A DNA stretch of 64,000 nucleotides from Rhabdophis nuchalis (taxonomy: Eukaryota > Chordata > Lepidosauria > Squamata > Natricidae). The DNA is taken from positions 62,684,605 to 62,748,604 of the forward strand of contig CM077643.1 of the NCBI GenBank assembly GCA_039707465.1, written 5' to 3'. The notes under the pieces were generated by a model, which worked only from the letters and a program-made list of their open reading frames with translations, did not search any database and had not been told where the DNA came from. The position numbers and the translations under genes are program-made. Shown here one piece after another: positions 11,512-21,639 of this stretch; the stretch's first letter is position 1; each line of letters starts with the position of its first letter.

Positions 11512-11931
11512 CATGGGTGGGTTCTGCGTGTGCAGTGTGTTATGTCTTCGGTGCCAATCAGGGCTGAGGATAATTGTCATTGGTGAAAATTAAAGGAGGG
11601 TTCAGGCGGGAAAAGGTCACGTTCCAATTGGTTGCCGGTTTGACAGCAGAAGCATAAATAGCTGTCAAACTGGCAGGCCCTGTTCTGTTACTCTATTGGT
11701 GTTACATTAAACAGTTCAGTTTGTGTTCAAGGCCTACTCGCCTCAGTCATTTATCCCTTCACAGGGAATATACAAAACAGTGCAACAAAAATTGCACGTG
11801 CGGAAGGCAAAAACAAGAGAACCACTTCAGGGACATGGTAGGCTGGGGTCGCTGCTGGTTCCAGCGACCCAGGCCACCAAGTTTCTACCAGTTTGGCCGG
11901 ACCAGTCCGAACCAGTAGGAAGCCACCTCTG
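11512..11931. mobile_element. hAT MITE with perfect 8-bp TSD, interrupted by an LTR-like segment
   Basis: The ends CATGGGTGGGTTC and GAAGCCACCTCTG fit the CAGNGGTGGG hAT family. The duplication ATCTGCTT is perfect at 11504-11511 and 11932-11939. The internal part from about 11538 to 11777 does not belong to the family and looks like an LTR. Confidence 0.8.
11538..11777 (+). mobile_element. probable solo LTR inside the hAT MITE
   Basis: Begins TGTTATGTC, carries two CCAAT boxes (GCCAATCAG, TCCAATTGG), an AT-rich ATAAATA box and a later ATTAAA, the order expected of U3-R-U5. A 5-bp direct repeat CAGTG lies at 11533-11537 and 11778-11782. With that repeat the 3' terminus is not the canonical CA, so the right border is uncertain; CTTCACA at 11757-11763 is the alternative. 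Confidence 0.5.
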
Positions 11932-12039
11932 ATCTGCTTCCTTGGTGAAACACAAGTACAATAGGTGACCTCAATAACACTAACCCTCAGCAACACATGA
12001 GCTCAGCAACACCCTGTACTCACCCAGAAATGTTGATAA

Positions 12040-12265
12040 TAGCATAATGACCAATAGCATTTAGTCTTATATACTGCTACACAGTGCTTTACTCTAAGTG
12101 GTTTACAGAGTCAGCCTATTGCCTCCAACAATCTGGGTCCTCATTTTACCCACCTCGGAAGACTTGAAGGCTGAGTCAACCTTGAACCTGTCAGGATCAA
12201 ACTGCTGACAGTTGGCAGAATTAGCCTGCAATACTGCATTCTAACTGCTGTACCACCATGGCTCT
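12040..12265 (-). mobile_element. Sauria-type SINE
   Basis: On the - strand it starts with a tRNA-like head (box A region TGGTGGTACAGCAGTTAGAA, box B-like GGTTCAAGGTTGACTC) and ends in the Bov-B-related tail with ACTCTGTAAACCACTTAGAG and GCAGTATATAAGAC. This is the organisation of the squamate Sauria SINE family. Confidence 0.85.
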
Positions 12266-13019
12266 GATAAAAGACATGACCTATAATACTGGGAAAATAT
12301 ATTGCTATTATGTATAATTGCTTTCAAACATTAAAAAAGAGAAAGAAGGGTTATTTTGCCCATGGGAGATAAAAATATAATAAATATATGAAATGTAAAG
12401 CCACACCAACAACAACATTGCAAGTCACTGTATGTAAAAAGGAAGCAAACTGCACACTCACTAGTCCTAATAATGCAATCTAATTTGGATAATGAAAAGT
12501 CTGCAAGCAAACAACAATCTCTGAAACACCAAGGACTCCACACAAATATAAGAAAAAGCTGGACAAACATGTGGGGCAATATAAGAAACATTTGCAAGGA
12601 GAGAATCAACCTAAAACTAAGGAGTTGGAACAATGCCTAAGGGATGGTTGTGCTATAAATGCTCATTCTTAGGACAAGAATCTAGAGAAAGATGCTGAAA
12701 GTAGTGAAGAGGTAGAAGTAAATAAGATTGGATATAATATAGTAATAGTTATTCCTTGTGTAGAACTTTAAGGAATGAGACTAGGCAAATATTGCCAGGT
12801 TAACTATATCATTAAATTCAACTGATGTTTTCATTTGAGAAATAGTGATTTATGTTGAGAAATAGTGGCATCTGCTGGTGGGAACTAGTATAGCATTGTA
12901 GCTATACATATTGTATGCAATATTTATTTATGCCTATAACATACCAGAGTTTTATTGAATTGTCTCTTAAATGAATCAAATCAAAAATAATCTGCATTTT
13001 CTTTTTCACAATTTCTTAG
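12266..13019. other. region upstream of serpin gene 1
   Basis: Part of about 12440-12580 (AATGAAAAGTCTGCAAGCAA) resembles an old interspersed repeat also seen near 46137 and 62308. The polypyrimidine tract and AG at 13018-13019 form a splice acceptor 9 bp before the serpin start codon, so a non-coding first exon and the promoter lie upstream. I could not locate them. Confidence 0.45.
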
Positions 13020-13028
13020 AGGAGGAAA

Positions 13029-13686
13029 ATGAAAACCATCTTTCTCTTGTTGTTTACTGCTGGAATCCTTGCTGACAATTCTTACCTCCAAATTTCTATC
13101 TCTCCTAATGAGAATAATTGTAACAATTACCAACATGAACCTAACCCAAGAAGTGCCCGGACACCAAGACAAATATTAGTTGACAGTAATTCTGACTTTG
13201 CCTTCAAGCTCTTCAGGGAGGTCTCCTCCAGTGAAAGCCATCAAGGTGGCAGAAGCAATGCCGTCTTCTCTCCCTTATGCATCTCTTCCGCCTTTGCCAT
13301 GCTGGCCTTGGGGGCAAAGGATAACACTTTAGATCAGATTTTGAAAGGACTTGATTTCAGGCCATCAGAGATCCCAGAGAGGATGATACATGAAGGGTTC
13401 CGGGAACTCACGCAGGTGCTAAATAATGGAGGAGTTGGACACCAGATGGAAATCGGAAAATGTCTCTTTGTGCAAAACCAGCTATATCCCGAAGAGCAGT
13501 TCTTAAGTGGCCTCAAAAACTTCTATGGAGGAGACATCTTTTGGGAAAACTTTAAGAACACTGCAGCAACTGAGCAGAACATCAACAGCTACATCCAAAG
13601 GAAAACCCGTGGGAAGATTTCTAAGCTTGTCGATGAAGTCAATCCCATCACTGAAGTTCTGCTAGTTAGTTATACTTATATGAAAG
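13029..13686 (+). CDS. SERPINA1-like: serpin gene 1, coding exon 1
   Basis: The start ATG follows the acceptor AG at 13018-13019 and AGGAGGAAA. The exon ends ATG AAA G before GTAAAA. It encodes the signal peptide and helices A to F. An in-frame intronic stop follows 14 bases after the donor (13698-13700), so the genomic frame ends there if unspliced. Confidence 0.92.
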
Positions 13687-16600
13687 GTAAAACAAGTTAA
13701 CAGGCTTTTGGACTCTTTTTTTCAGACCCCAGTTTCCTGTCACATATTATATTATAGTCTAGGCAGGCATTCATTGGAATTATGAAACTAAAGTTTAGTT
13801 TAGTTTAGTTTATTCGAATTTATAAGCCGCCCCCATCTCACCACATAGGGACTCGGGGTGGCACACAGGGAATATAAAATATAAATATACAAATATACAA
13901 AAAATAAAACATTCTTAAAACTAAATTAAATTAACCCACCCTGCGCTAAAACCCATATTAAAGGCAGGGAGGGTACGCAAACAATCTCTGCTTCTAATAT
14001 CCCTAGCACCACACCGGCAGTTCTTGATTTTGCTAGATAACATCAAAGAAGAAAGGATAATAATTGTATTCAAGCTGAAGTTCATTCTGTATGCAGTTCT
14101 ATTTTGTTTTAATCTTCTGCCTTTTTCCCCTTTTTGTTTACCAATCCTTCCTCCTACCCACACAAACCTTTATGCTGCCAACTGATTCTGCTCAGCAAAG
14201 ATCTTACTCTGATATTACCATGGTTTGTGTGAAACAGCCATTCAGAAGTTAATACCCTGATATCTATCTTTAGAAACTATAAATTTTAGCACGGGTCCAA
14301 ATTTTATTTCATTCAATTTTAACTACTTGATTGTCTATATATTTTTATATTTTTATTGTTCCTGTGCACCGCCCTGAGTCCCGTCTGGGAGAGAGGGCGG
14401 TATAGAAATACAATAAAGATAAAGATAAGAAGATAAAATTCAAGCTATTTAGTTACTAAAGTTACATTCCTCTGGCAGTCAGGTTCCAAAGCAATATCTG
14501 GTTTCAGAATCAGAATTGAGTTGGAAGGGATCTTGGAGGTCTTCTAGTCCAACCCCTGCTCAAGCAGACCCTACACCATTTCAGATAAGTGGCTGTGCAG
14601 TCTTTTCTTAAAAACCTCCAGTTATGAAGCACCCACAACTTCTGAAGGCAAGCTGTTCCACTGGTTAATTGTCCTCACTGTTAGCAAGTTTCTCCTTAAT
14701 TCCATGTTGCTTCTCTCCTTGATTAGTTTCTTGTCTTGCCTTCTGGTGCTTTGGAAAATAAGTTGACCCCCTCAAGTATTGGAATACTGCTATCATGTCA
14801 GCCTTAGTCCTTCTTTTCTTCACTTCTTTCTCTTCTCTTCTGCTGGCTCTGTGTATTGCCTCATCTACTATCCAGACTTTTCGCATTTCTTATTGACATT
14901 TGTTAAGTCTGGGGTGCTGTAAGGCAGGTGTCTGTCTGCCTGAATTCTAAAGTGACCCAGTTCTTGCTTGTAGGCAAGTGATATCTCTTGCAGATATTCC
15001 AGTGTCTTCACTACTTTGTCAAGCTATTGTTTGTAGTCAGTCTGTGTGATTCTCTTGCAGTAGCTAAGCAGGTGGCTATTATTTATTCAGTTTCTTTGCA
15101 GAGGTGACAATTGCAGTGTGTTGCTTTTTAGTCATTGCCAGATCTTGCTGTTATCTGCTTACCTGCCAGATTTTTTTGTGTACTGGCCATGGGATATTTT
15201 GTTTTGCTATATTTATGTATTCTTTTTATTTATAGTCTGTCTTTATTATTTGTACAAATAATCCAAGGTGGCGAATGTATCCAATGCACCTGAGGTGGGT
15301 TGCTAATTTTTTTTACTACCCCGCACACGTGCCGCTTCTGCGCATGCGCAGAAGCAGCTGGGCAGGTGGGCGGGGCCTTCCACCACCACTATTACAACCC
15401 AGCTCTGCAATACACCTTCCTCTTCCTATTTTCCCCACAAAAAGAGTGAGGTGAATTGGATTGAGAGAATGATTGGCCCAAGCTCACCCAGCTGCCTCTC
15501 ACAGCTAAGATGGAACTAGAACTCACAGTCTCTGACTTTCAAGCCTGATGGCTTTAGTAAATATACTAAATTGGCTTTTTTGTATTCTTCATTTGATTTT
15601 TCTTGCAAGCCAGTTTGGCCTCCGTAGTATTGACTGAGCCTTCGTGGTGTACTAGTTTCCCCCTGCAGCCCTACATGGGTTGAATAAGCATCCAAGGCAC
15701 ACAGAACCTCCCCAGTCAGTGAACACCAAATTAAGGTTCCCTCCCTCTCTTCCATAATTTCTCACACCAATTTCCCTTAACTCCACAATTGTATGGCCCC
15801 CAGTTCAAAATTATTTACTAATATATCTCTTCTTTTTTAAGCTAAATGGAAGAAGCCTTTTAATCAAAAGTACACAGAGGAGCAGAACTTCTATGTAGAT
15901 ACTGACACGGTTGTGAAAGTGCCAATGATGTTCCAAATGGGCATGTTTGAAATTGGACGTGATGATGAGAAATTTTGTACAATTTTGAAAATGCCCTATG
16001 AAGGTCCCACAGCTGCATATTTTATCCTGCCTGACAAAGGGCAGCTTGAGAGGGTGGCCAGCAGCTTATCATATGGAGTTTTACAGAAATGGAAAAGTAT
16101 ACTTTCAAAAAGGTAAGTAAAATAGATTAAGCACAACAGTGGTGGGATGAGCTTCTAAAACCAAGAATGGTTGTAGATAGTTTTAAATTTTGGGGATTTT
16201 AATTTGGTTTTAGCGCAGGATTTTCATTAATAAGTTTTTAAAATTTGTTATATGGTTTTGTATGTATTTTAATATGCCTGTGCGCCGCCCTGGGTCCGTT
16301 TGGAGAAGGGCGGGGTATAAATTTAATAAAATCAAAATCAAAATCAATGTCTCTAGATATACAAATCTGTGTCCAGAGGTGGGTTGCTGCCAGTTTGGCC
16401 TGGATTGGCCGAACTGGTAGTAGCAGCGGCGTGAGGCTCCGCCCACCCACCCAGACATTTCTGTGAATGCACAGAAGTGTCATGCACAAGCAAGCACACC
16501 CAAACCAGGAGTAAAAGAATTAGCAACCCACCTCTGTCTGTGGTCTCCAGACTACTTGTTCACTAATGACAGATCCTGAAAGTCATTCAGCAACATCTGA

Positions 16601-19194
16601 AGGGACCCAAATTTTGTACCTACACAGTGAAAGAAAAATCTCCCACTGCCTCTGGGAGGAGATGGGGGAGGGAAGTCAAAGTAAACACGAAGTCAGACCA
16701 CACAAAACCAAACCAAAACAGTGATTGGCATAAGCCAACTGAAGGCTAATTGCCAACCAGTTGCTTCTTATGAACAAGGCTTCAAACTAAAAATTATATT
16801 ACTGAGTTCAGCACTTATAATTCATGCAACTGCTGAAGCTAGAATAATTGGGGTACCTATTCTTTTGGGCTGATGATTACATTTGAAGTTCTGAAAATGT
16901 TTTGGGCATGTTGTCAAACTGGCTGCCACTGAAAGTTTTTCTCATTCTTAACACGTTTGTAAAGTGCCCATAGCTTGACTTAAAAAAACATGTATGTTTT
17001 CTACAAATCAAATATATACTGTAAGGTTTTAAAAAGCAATTTGCTGAAGAACCAAAATAAGAAATAAATATCAATCTTTTGAGTTGTATTTTCTGCTCCA
17101 CCCTTTATTTAAAAAATACAACAGAGTCCCAGTAATTAAATAACACAAACAAATAAACTTGTCCAAAAATCTGACAGAGCTAAAGGTATCCAAAGTGTGT
17201 TGATAAGTCGGAAGGATTCTGGCAGATTGCAGGAAGACCCACAGCCTAGGGAAGCCTTTCCATTTGATAAGCTTGTGGCAAAGCTATTTATAAATGTACT
17301 AGGAAGCCTGAAAAGCTTTCTGTTCACCATATTATCAAATCTGAATTTCACAGAAGGTCCCATGAAGGTAGCATTTTAGTAAGCCTGTGAAGATAACATC
17401 TCAGCAAAATTGCAGCCAGCAGTTCTTCTTCAGTAACGATGATGATGATAGCATAATATGATAAGTAGCTACATTGAATACTAATTTGAACTGGGAGATG
17501 GTCACAATAGGTATTAACTCCAACAGGAAAGCAGCTACCTATAAAAAAAGGATGAACTTGTCAACTTGCAGGATTCTTAAGTAACGCAGGAACAAATCAA
17601 ATGGGTTTTCTGAAATGTCACAGAAATTGAGCTTTTAGCTATTTGTGCCAATATTCTTCACAGATATTGTTCAATTGATAAGGTCATAGTGAGAGGAAAT
17701 AGGGAGAGGAAAAAACATCATATGAAAATATTCGCAAACAGGCCAGGACAAAGATTTTAGCTTAGTAGTTAGAAAGTTTGATAATCATCTAACTGTAGCC
17801 TAATCTTGTGAAAGTCCATTCCACCTCTTTTTCATCAGATCAGCTGGGTTTGTACAGCATTCTTAATGTAATTCAGAAATCTTTCTTCAACAGCTCTATA
17901 AATGTCTATATACCCAAATGCCAGGTAAGTGGAGAGATTAAGCTGAAGAATATAATGAACTCTCTGGGTGTGGCTGATGTATTCACTGACAAAGCAGATC
18001 TGTCCGGAGTCACAGGACAGCCCCATCACAGGCTGTCAGAGGTATGATACAAGTTCTCCCCTTTCCTGTAAGAGACATTAGATAGATAAACCTCAGTGGT
18101 GGGATTTTTTTTACTACCGGTTCTGTGGGGGTGGCTTGGTGGGGGTGGAAGGGGAAGGTTACTGCAAAATCCCCATTTCTTCTAGATCAGCTGGGACTCA
18201 GGAGGCAGAGAATAGATGAGGGTGGGGCCAGTCAGAGGTGGTATTTAGTGGTTCTCTGAACTACTCAAAATTTCCGGTACCAGTTCTTCAGAACTGGTCA
18301 GAACCTCTGATACACCTGCTTCAAAACTTAGCATACAGTATGGGTAGACCTGCACTACTAGTTTACATCAATTGAAACATGATAGCTGCTCAAAATCATC
18401 TTAGGAATTATACTTTGATAAAGGTGACAGTGTTTCCTGTTAAGAACAACCATCTGTGTTTGTTTATTTGACTACTGTAAGTCTGGAAATAAGTCTTTGT
18501 GGTATGCAGATATTTTATTATAATGTATTTCAAAATGCATAAGTGTAGCATTTTGGTATTTTATGTTTAATGCATTTTTTTAAAAGCATACATCACTTTT
18601 GAGTATGGGAAATTGATGCATAAATATATTCAGGAAATACATATTTATCAAGGGACAATTATAGTTTGGATTCTATGTTCCATAGAAACTAACTCTACTC
18701 ACAATATGTACCTACTCTCTGCTTTACTTTTCCTATGAATTCCTGTTTCTTCTAAATATCTTCTCTGAAAGACTGAAGACAATTCAACATAAGTGGGATC
18801 ATCTATTTTAGTTATGAAATAAAACAAGAACTTGGGTGGATGGTGAGATGGTGTTTCTGCAACTCAAAAAGGGTGTTTTTTTAGACCTTCCCCAGTCTTT
18901 TTAAAATAGCTTTAGAATTCTGGTAATAGCAATCTATAATAGATTTATATTCATCTAAAAACAAAATGATATGATCTTTCTCTCCCTATATTTTTTCTCT
19001 AGGCCATTCATAAAGCTGTGATAATAATTGATGAGAAAGGAACAGAAGCTTCAGCTGCCACTTCCATGGACATGGTGCCTCTGTCTGCACCTCTTGAAAT
19101 AAAATATAATAGGCCCTTCATATTCATAATTGAAGAACAAAATACTCAAAGTATAATATTCATGGCAAAAATTTCTAATGCTGCTGAGAAATAG
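13029..19194 (+). CDS. SERPINA1-like: clade A serpin, alpha-1-antitrypsin-like (gene 1, four coding exons)
   Basis: Joining 13029-13686, 15842-16112, 17894-18041 and 19003-19194 gives a 422-residue secreted serpin. All junctions are GT-AG, phases run 1, 2, 0, and internal exons of 271 and 148 bp are those of SERPINA genes. Residues 1 to about 16 form a signal peptide (MKTIFLLLFTAGILA). Serpin landmarks are NAVFSPLCIS in helix B, IHEGFRELTQVL, the exon-2 strand motif KVPMMFQMGMFEI, LPDKGQLERV, and the C-terminal signature YNRPF. The hinge GTEASAAT follows the inhibitory pattern, so it should trap a protease covalently. Counting 15 residues from the hinge Gly places P1-P1' at Leu386-Ser387, preceded by Pro, and the P' side (APLEIK before YNRPF) has exactly the length of human alpha-1-antitrypsin. 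A Leu P1 suggests a chymotrypsin- or elastase-like target. I find no N-X-S/T sequon in the protein, unusual for this family. Orthology is inferred; family assignment is firm. Confidence 0.93.
13793..13985 (-). mobile_element. L2 3' UTR fragment in intron 1 of serpin 1
   Basis: TTTATTCGAATTTATAAGCCGCCC followed by the GGGACTCGGGGTGGCACACAG block is the L2 3' end in reverse. With 14285-14440 it forms an inverted pair 300 bp apart. Confidence 0.8.
14285..14440 (+). mobile_element. L2 3' UTR fragment in intron 1 of serpin 1
   Basis: TTTTAGCACGGG, then TGTGCACCGCCCTGAGTCCC and the tail AAATACAATAAAGATAAAGA. It is an L2 3' end with an AAAGAT tail. Confidence 0.85.
14507..14885 (-). mobile_element. 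CR1/L3 LINE 3' end
   Basis: On the + strand it reads TTGGAAGGGATCTTGGAGGT, the complement of the CR1/L3 terminus, and continues through the RT C-terminal region (reverse of RRTKADMIAVFQYL). It lies in intron 1 of serpin 1. Confidence 0.85.
15225..15580 (-). mobile_element. tRNA-derived SINE, interrupted by a hAT MITE
   Basis: On the - strand the 3' half reads GCCACCTTGGATTATTTGTA and the 5' half starts AGCCAATTTAGTATATTTAC, with the tRNA-like B-box region TGAGTTCTAGTTCCATCTT. The two halves (15225-15289 and 15408-15580) are separated by the MITE at 15290-15407. Confidence 0.7.
15290..15407. mobile_element. short hAT MITE inside a SINE
   Basis: Ends CTGAGGTGGGTTGCT and AACCCAGCTCTG. Flanking 8-bp repeats CAATGCAC (15282-15289) and CAATACAC (15408-15415) match at 7 of 8. 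It contains CTTCTGCGCATGCGCAGAAG, a perfect palindrome. Confidence 0.8.
15842..16112 (+). CDS. SERPINA1-like: serpin gene 1, coding exon 2
   Basis: Acceptor TTTTTTAAG, donor AG|GTAAGT, exactly 271 bp. It starts KWKKPFNQKYT, the conserved serpin segment after strand 3A, and contains KVPMMFQMGM and LPDKGQLERV. Confidence 0.95.
16195..16350 (+). mobile_element. L2 3' UTR fragment in intron 2 of serpin 1
   Basis: TTTTAGCGCAGG, then TGTGCGCCGCCCTGGGTCCG and a tail of AAATC repeats. Confidence 0.85.
16375..16536. mobile_element. hAT MITE (CAGAGGTGGG family)
   Basis: Perfect inverted ends CAGAGGTGGGTTGCT and AGCAACCCACCTCTG. Flanks TCTGTGTC (16367-16374) and TCTGTGGT (16537-16544) match at 6 of 8 bases. 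Located in intron 2 of serpin 1. Confidence 0.88.
16545..17893. other. rest of intron 2 of serpin 1
   Basis: No repeat ends or coding signals recognised. A polypyrimidine-poor but usable acceptor TTCTTCAACAG ends the intron. Confidence 0.6.
17894..18041 (+). CDS. SERPINA1-like: serpin gene 1, coding exon 3
   Basis: Exactly 148 bp between acceptor TCTTCAACAG and donor GAG|GTATGA. It encodes VYIPKCQVSGEIKLK, LGVADVFTDKADLSGVTG and RLSE, the standard serpin segment before strand 5A. Confidence 0.95.
18094..18309. mobile_element. hAT MITE in intron 3 of serpin 1
   Basis: Left end CAGTGGTGGGATTTT; right end decayed to GAACCTCTG. Flanks ATAAACCT (18086-18093) and ATACACCT (18310-18317) match at 7 of 8. 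Confidence 0.78.
18310..19002. other. rest of intron 3 of serpin 1
   Basis: Nothing recognised; ends in the strong acceptor TTTTTTCTCTAG. Confidence 0.6.
19003..19194 (+). CDS. SERPINA1-like: serpin gene 1, coding exon 4 with reactive-centre loop
   Basis: Starts AIHKAVIIID and ends at TAG 19192-19194. The P1 Leu codon is CTG at 19081-19083, followed by TCT for P1' Ser. The last residues are ISNAAEK. Confidence 0.95.
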   Translation, partial: AIHKAVIIIDEKGTEASAATSMDMVPLSAPLEIKYNRPFIFIIEEQNTQSIIFMAKISNAAEK

Positions 19195-19228
19195 GTCAGA
19201 ATGCACCTGACTATTAATGGCACGTATT

Positions 19229-19285
19229 AAAAAGCAATAGCAATAGCACTTATATTCATATACCACTTCACTGTGCTTTCTCCTT
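19229..19285 (-). mobile_element. Sauria SINE / Bov-B tail fragment
   Basis: AGCAATAGCAATAGCACTTA followed by TATATACCACTTCAC-type sequence is the complement of the Sauria/Bov-B tail. It lies within the presumed 3' UTR of serpin 1. Confidence 0.6.
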
Positions 19286-19309
19286 GTGTCTTCTTCTAAA
19301 ATCACATTT

Positions 19310-19990
19310 GTTTTCTTCAGAAATCAAACAGGCTTTAAGAGCTTCCATATGTAATTCCTGTTCATGTTTGCATTAAAAAATGGCTGAAACAATGTCCCAT
19401 GTTTCATTAAGACTATTTAACACCAACATCACACTCTGAGATTCAGGAATCTGCATTCCATACTGTTCTAATTCAATAAACAGAGTCTGCATGTGCAGTA
19501 AATGCTTCTCCACACTGTCTGATGGTAGCAGCCAGGCTCTGCACAATTCTCTTGATAATTATGCAACATTGCATGCTGATGTGCTCACATGCACACTTCT
19601 CAATTTTAGCCAAACCTCCTTTGCAGTTTTTAAATCAGCTGCATTCAAGAATTGTTCATCTTCCAAACTTAAAATGATGTAGGTTAGTGCCGTATCATGC
19701 TGCCATTGTTCTGGGGTGAATTAATAACAGTATCCCAGAGCTTCTTAGCCTTCAGGAAGCATTCCATTTTTGCAGTCCAAATACTGTACTATAATTCTTC
19801 TGTCCCAATCGAGGCAGAGAGCTCTCTTTGAAATCAACAGCCATCCTGCAAACCTTATCAGCCTCGATCTCTTTTTCTTATAAGATAGTCCCTTAGCTTG
19901 ATTACAGTTCAGTCTTACTGTGTGCTTGGACGGGCTGGGTGTGCTTTGGGATTATAACCTGTCAGAGTTTGTAGCGATCCAGCTAGCATA
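19310..19990 (-). pseudogene. Ty1/copia Gag (UBN2-type) remnant
   Basis: The - strand encodes, in several broken frames, an N-terminal Gag start (MAVDFKESSLPRLGQKNYS), then WTAKMECFLKAKKLWDTVI, LEDEQFLNAADLKTAKEVWL, HMQTLFIELEQYGMQIPESQ and VLNSLNETWDIVS. The order and spacing (NY-x-W, TAKE-x-W, ELxxxG, L-x-SL) is that of copia Gag polyproteins. No LTR, protease, integrase or RT part remains. Frameshifts and stops make it non-functional. It overlaps the 3' flank of serpin gene 1. Confidence 0.7.
19372..19480 (+). promoter_or_regulatory. candidate poly(A) signals of serpin gene 1
   Basis: ATTAAA at 19372-19377 and AATAAA at 19475-19480 lie 180 and 280 bases after the stop. Both are inside the copia-like remnant, so the mature 3' end may have been moved by that insertion. 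Confidence 0.4.
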
Positions 19991-19992
19991 CA

Positions 19993-19996
19993 AGCA

Positions 19997-20027
<31 letters not shown>

Positions 20028-21635
20028 CTTTTATTTATATACCGCTCCCTCTCCCCAAAGGGCCTTGGGGCCTTGCACAGGGAATTATAAAATATAAAAC
20101 ATACAGCAATATAAATACCTAAAAACAAATTAAACTACAGTGACCCTGCGCTAAAACCTAAAATACTAAAATCCCTAAAATCCCTACAATCCCTAAAAAC
20201 CCAATTAAAATTTACATATACAGAGTGAAGGCAGGAAAGATGGATTAGGCCAGGCCGGCCTGTTGGAAGAAATACATTTTGAGCTTTTGGCGGAAGGAGC
20301 GGAGGTGCGGAGTTGTTCTGAGATCGGGGGGTAGGTCGTTCCATAGGATAGGGCCAGCGACAGAGAAGGCCCTTCCACTGGGAGTCGCCCGCTGGCACTG
20401 CCTAGTGGACGGCACCCGGAGAAGTCCCTCTCTGTGCGAGCGAATCGGCCGAAGGGATGTATGGGGCAGGATGCGATCTCGCAGATAGCTAGGAGCGTGC
20501 CATGGAGCGCTTTGAAGATGGTAATCAACACCTTGAAGCGCACCTGAAAGACCACAGGCAGCCAATACAGCTCGCGCAGGAGTGGTGTTATGTGGGAGTG
20601 CCGAGAGGCTCCCAGAATTGCCCGCGCGGCCGCATTTTGAACTAGCTGTAGTCTTCGGGTGCACCTCAAGGGGAGCCCCATGTAGAGAGCATTGCAGTAG
20701 CCCAGACGGGATGTCACGAGGGCATGAGTGACCGTGCGAAGGGCATCCCGGTCCAATAGGGGACGCAACTGGTGCACCAGGCGAACCGGGTAGAATGCCC
20801 CCCTGGCCACGGCCGTCACTTGATCTTCCATGGATAGCTGGGTATCCAGGAGGACGCCCAAGTTGCGTGCCCCATCAACAAGGGCCAGATGTTCACTCCC
20901 TATGGCCAGCGATGGAGAAAACTGGTTATACCGGGATGCCGGAAGCCACAGCCACTCGGTCTTGGACGGGTTGAGTTTGAGTCTGTTTCTTCCCATCCAG
21001 ACCCGTACGGCTTCCAGGCAACGGGACATCACTTCAACGGCATCGTTGGGGTGGTTTGGGGTAGATATATACAGCTGCATATCATCAGCATAGAGGTGGT
21101 ACTCTACCCCGAAACCACAGATGATCTCACCCAGTGGCTTCATATATGTGTTAAACAGGAGAGGCGAGAGGACCGACCCCTGGGGCACCCCACAAGTGAG
21201 AGGCCTCGAGGTCAACCTCTGCTCTCCTGCCAACACAAATTGCGATCGACCGGAGAGGGAGGAGGAGAACCACCGTAAAACGGTGCCTCCCACCCCCAGC
21301 CCCTCCAGTCGATGCAATAGGATACCATGGTCGATGGTATCAAAAGCTGCTGAGAGGTCTAATAGGACCAGGATGGAGGGACATATCCTCTCTAGGCATC
21401 TCTTGAAGCCCTTCATCCCCCTCAGCTCCTCAGTAAACCAAGGAGCCCGGGAGGCTCGACGCCTGAAGAGAGGCCGCAAGGGCACGACGCGATCCAAGGC
21501 CCCGGTGATCGCGACACTCCATGCTGCCACCAGGTCCTCAGCCGGGGCGTGGGTCAGTGTCGCAGGTAGCGGCCCAAGCTCCATCTGGAACCTCTCTGGG
21601 TCCATCAGGTGCCTGGGGCGGAACCCCAGGTGCCT
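19993..21635 (-). mobile_element. L2 LINE with internal deletion
   Basis: An AATC-repeat tail (about 19996-20027) and the L2 3' UTR precede, on the - strand, a 466-codon open frame at 20205-21605. The frame includes the RT motifs [39 protein letters not shown] and [11 protein letters not shown]. It joins a segment before the RT (APWFTEELRGMKGF) directly to the palm at [11 protein letters not shown], so about 0.8 kb is deleted in frame. The endonuclease is missing. Confidence 0.88.
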
Positions 21636-21639
21636 GAAA

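Noticed and set aside
12040..12265. Functional tRNA gene
   Set aside because: The A and B box similarity belongs to a Sauria SINE head; no complete cloverleaf was seen.
20205..21605. 466-codon frame as a host protein gene
   Set aside because: It is L2 reverse transcriptase with a 3' UTR and AATC tail; an internal in-frame deletion explains the open frame.
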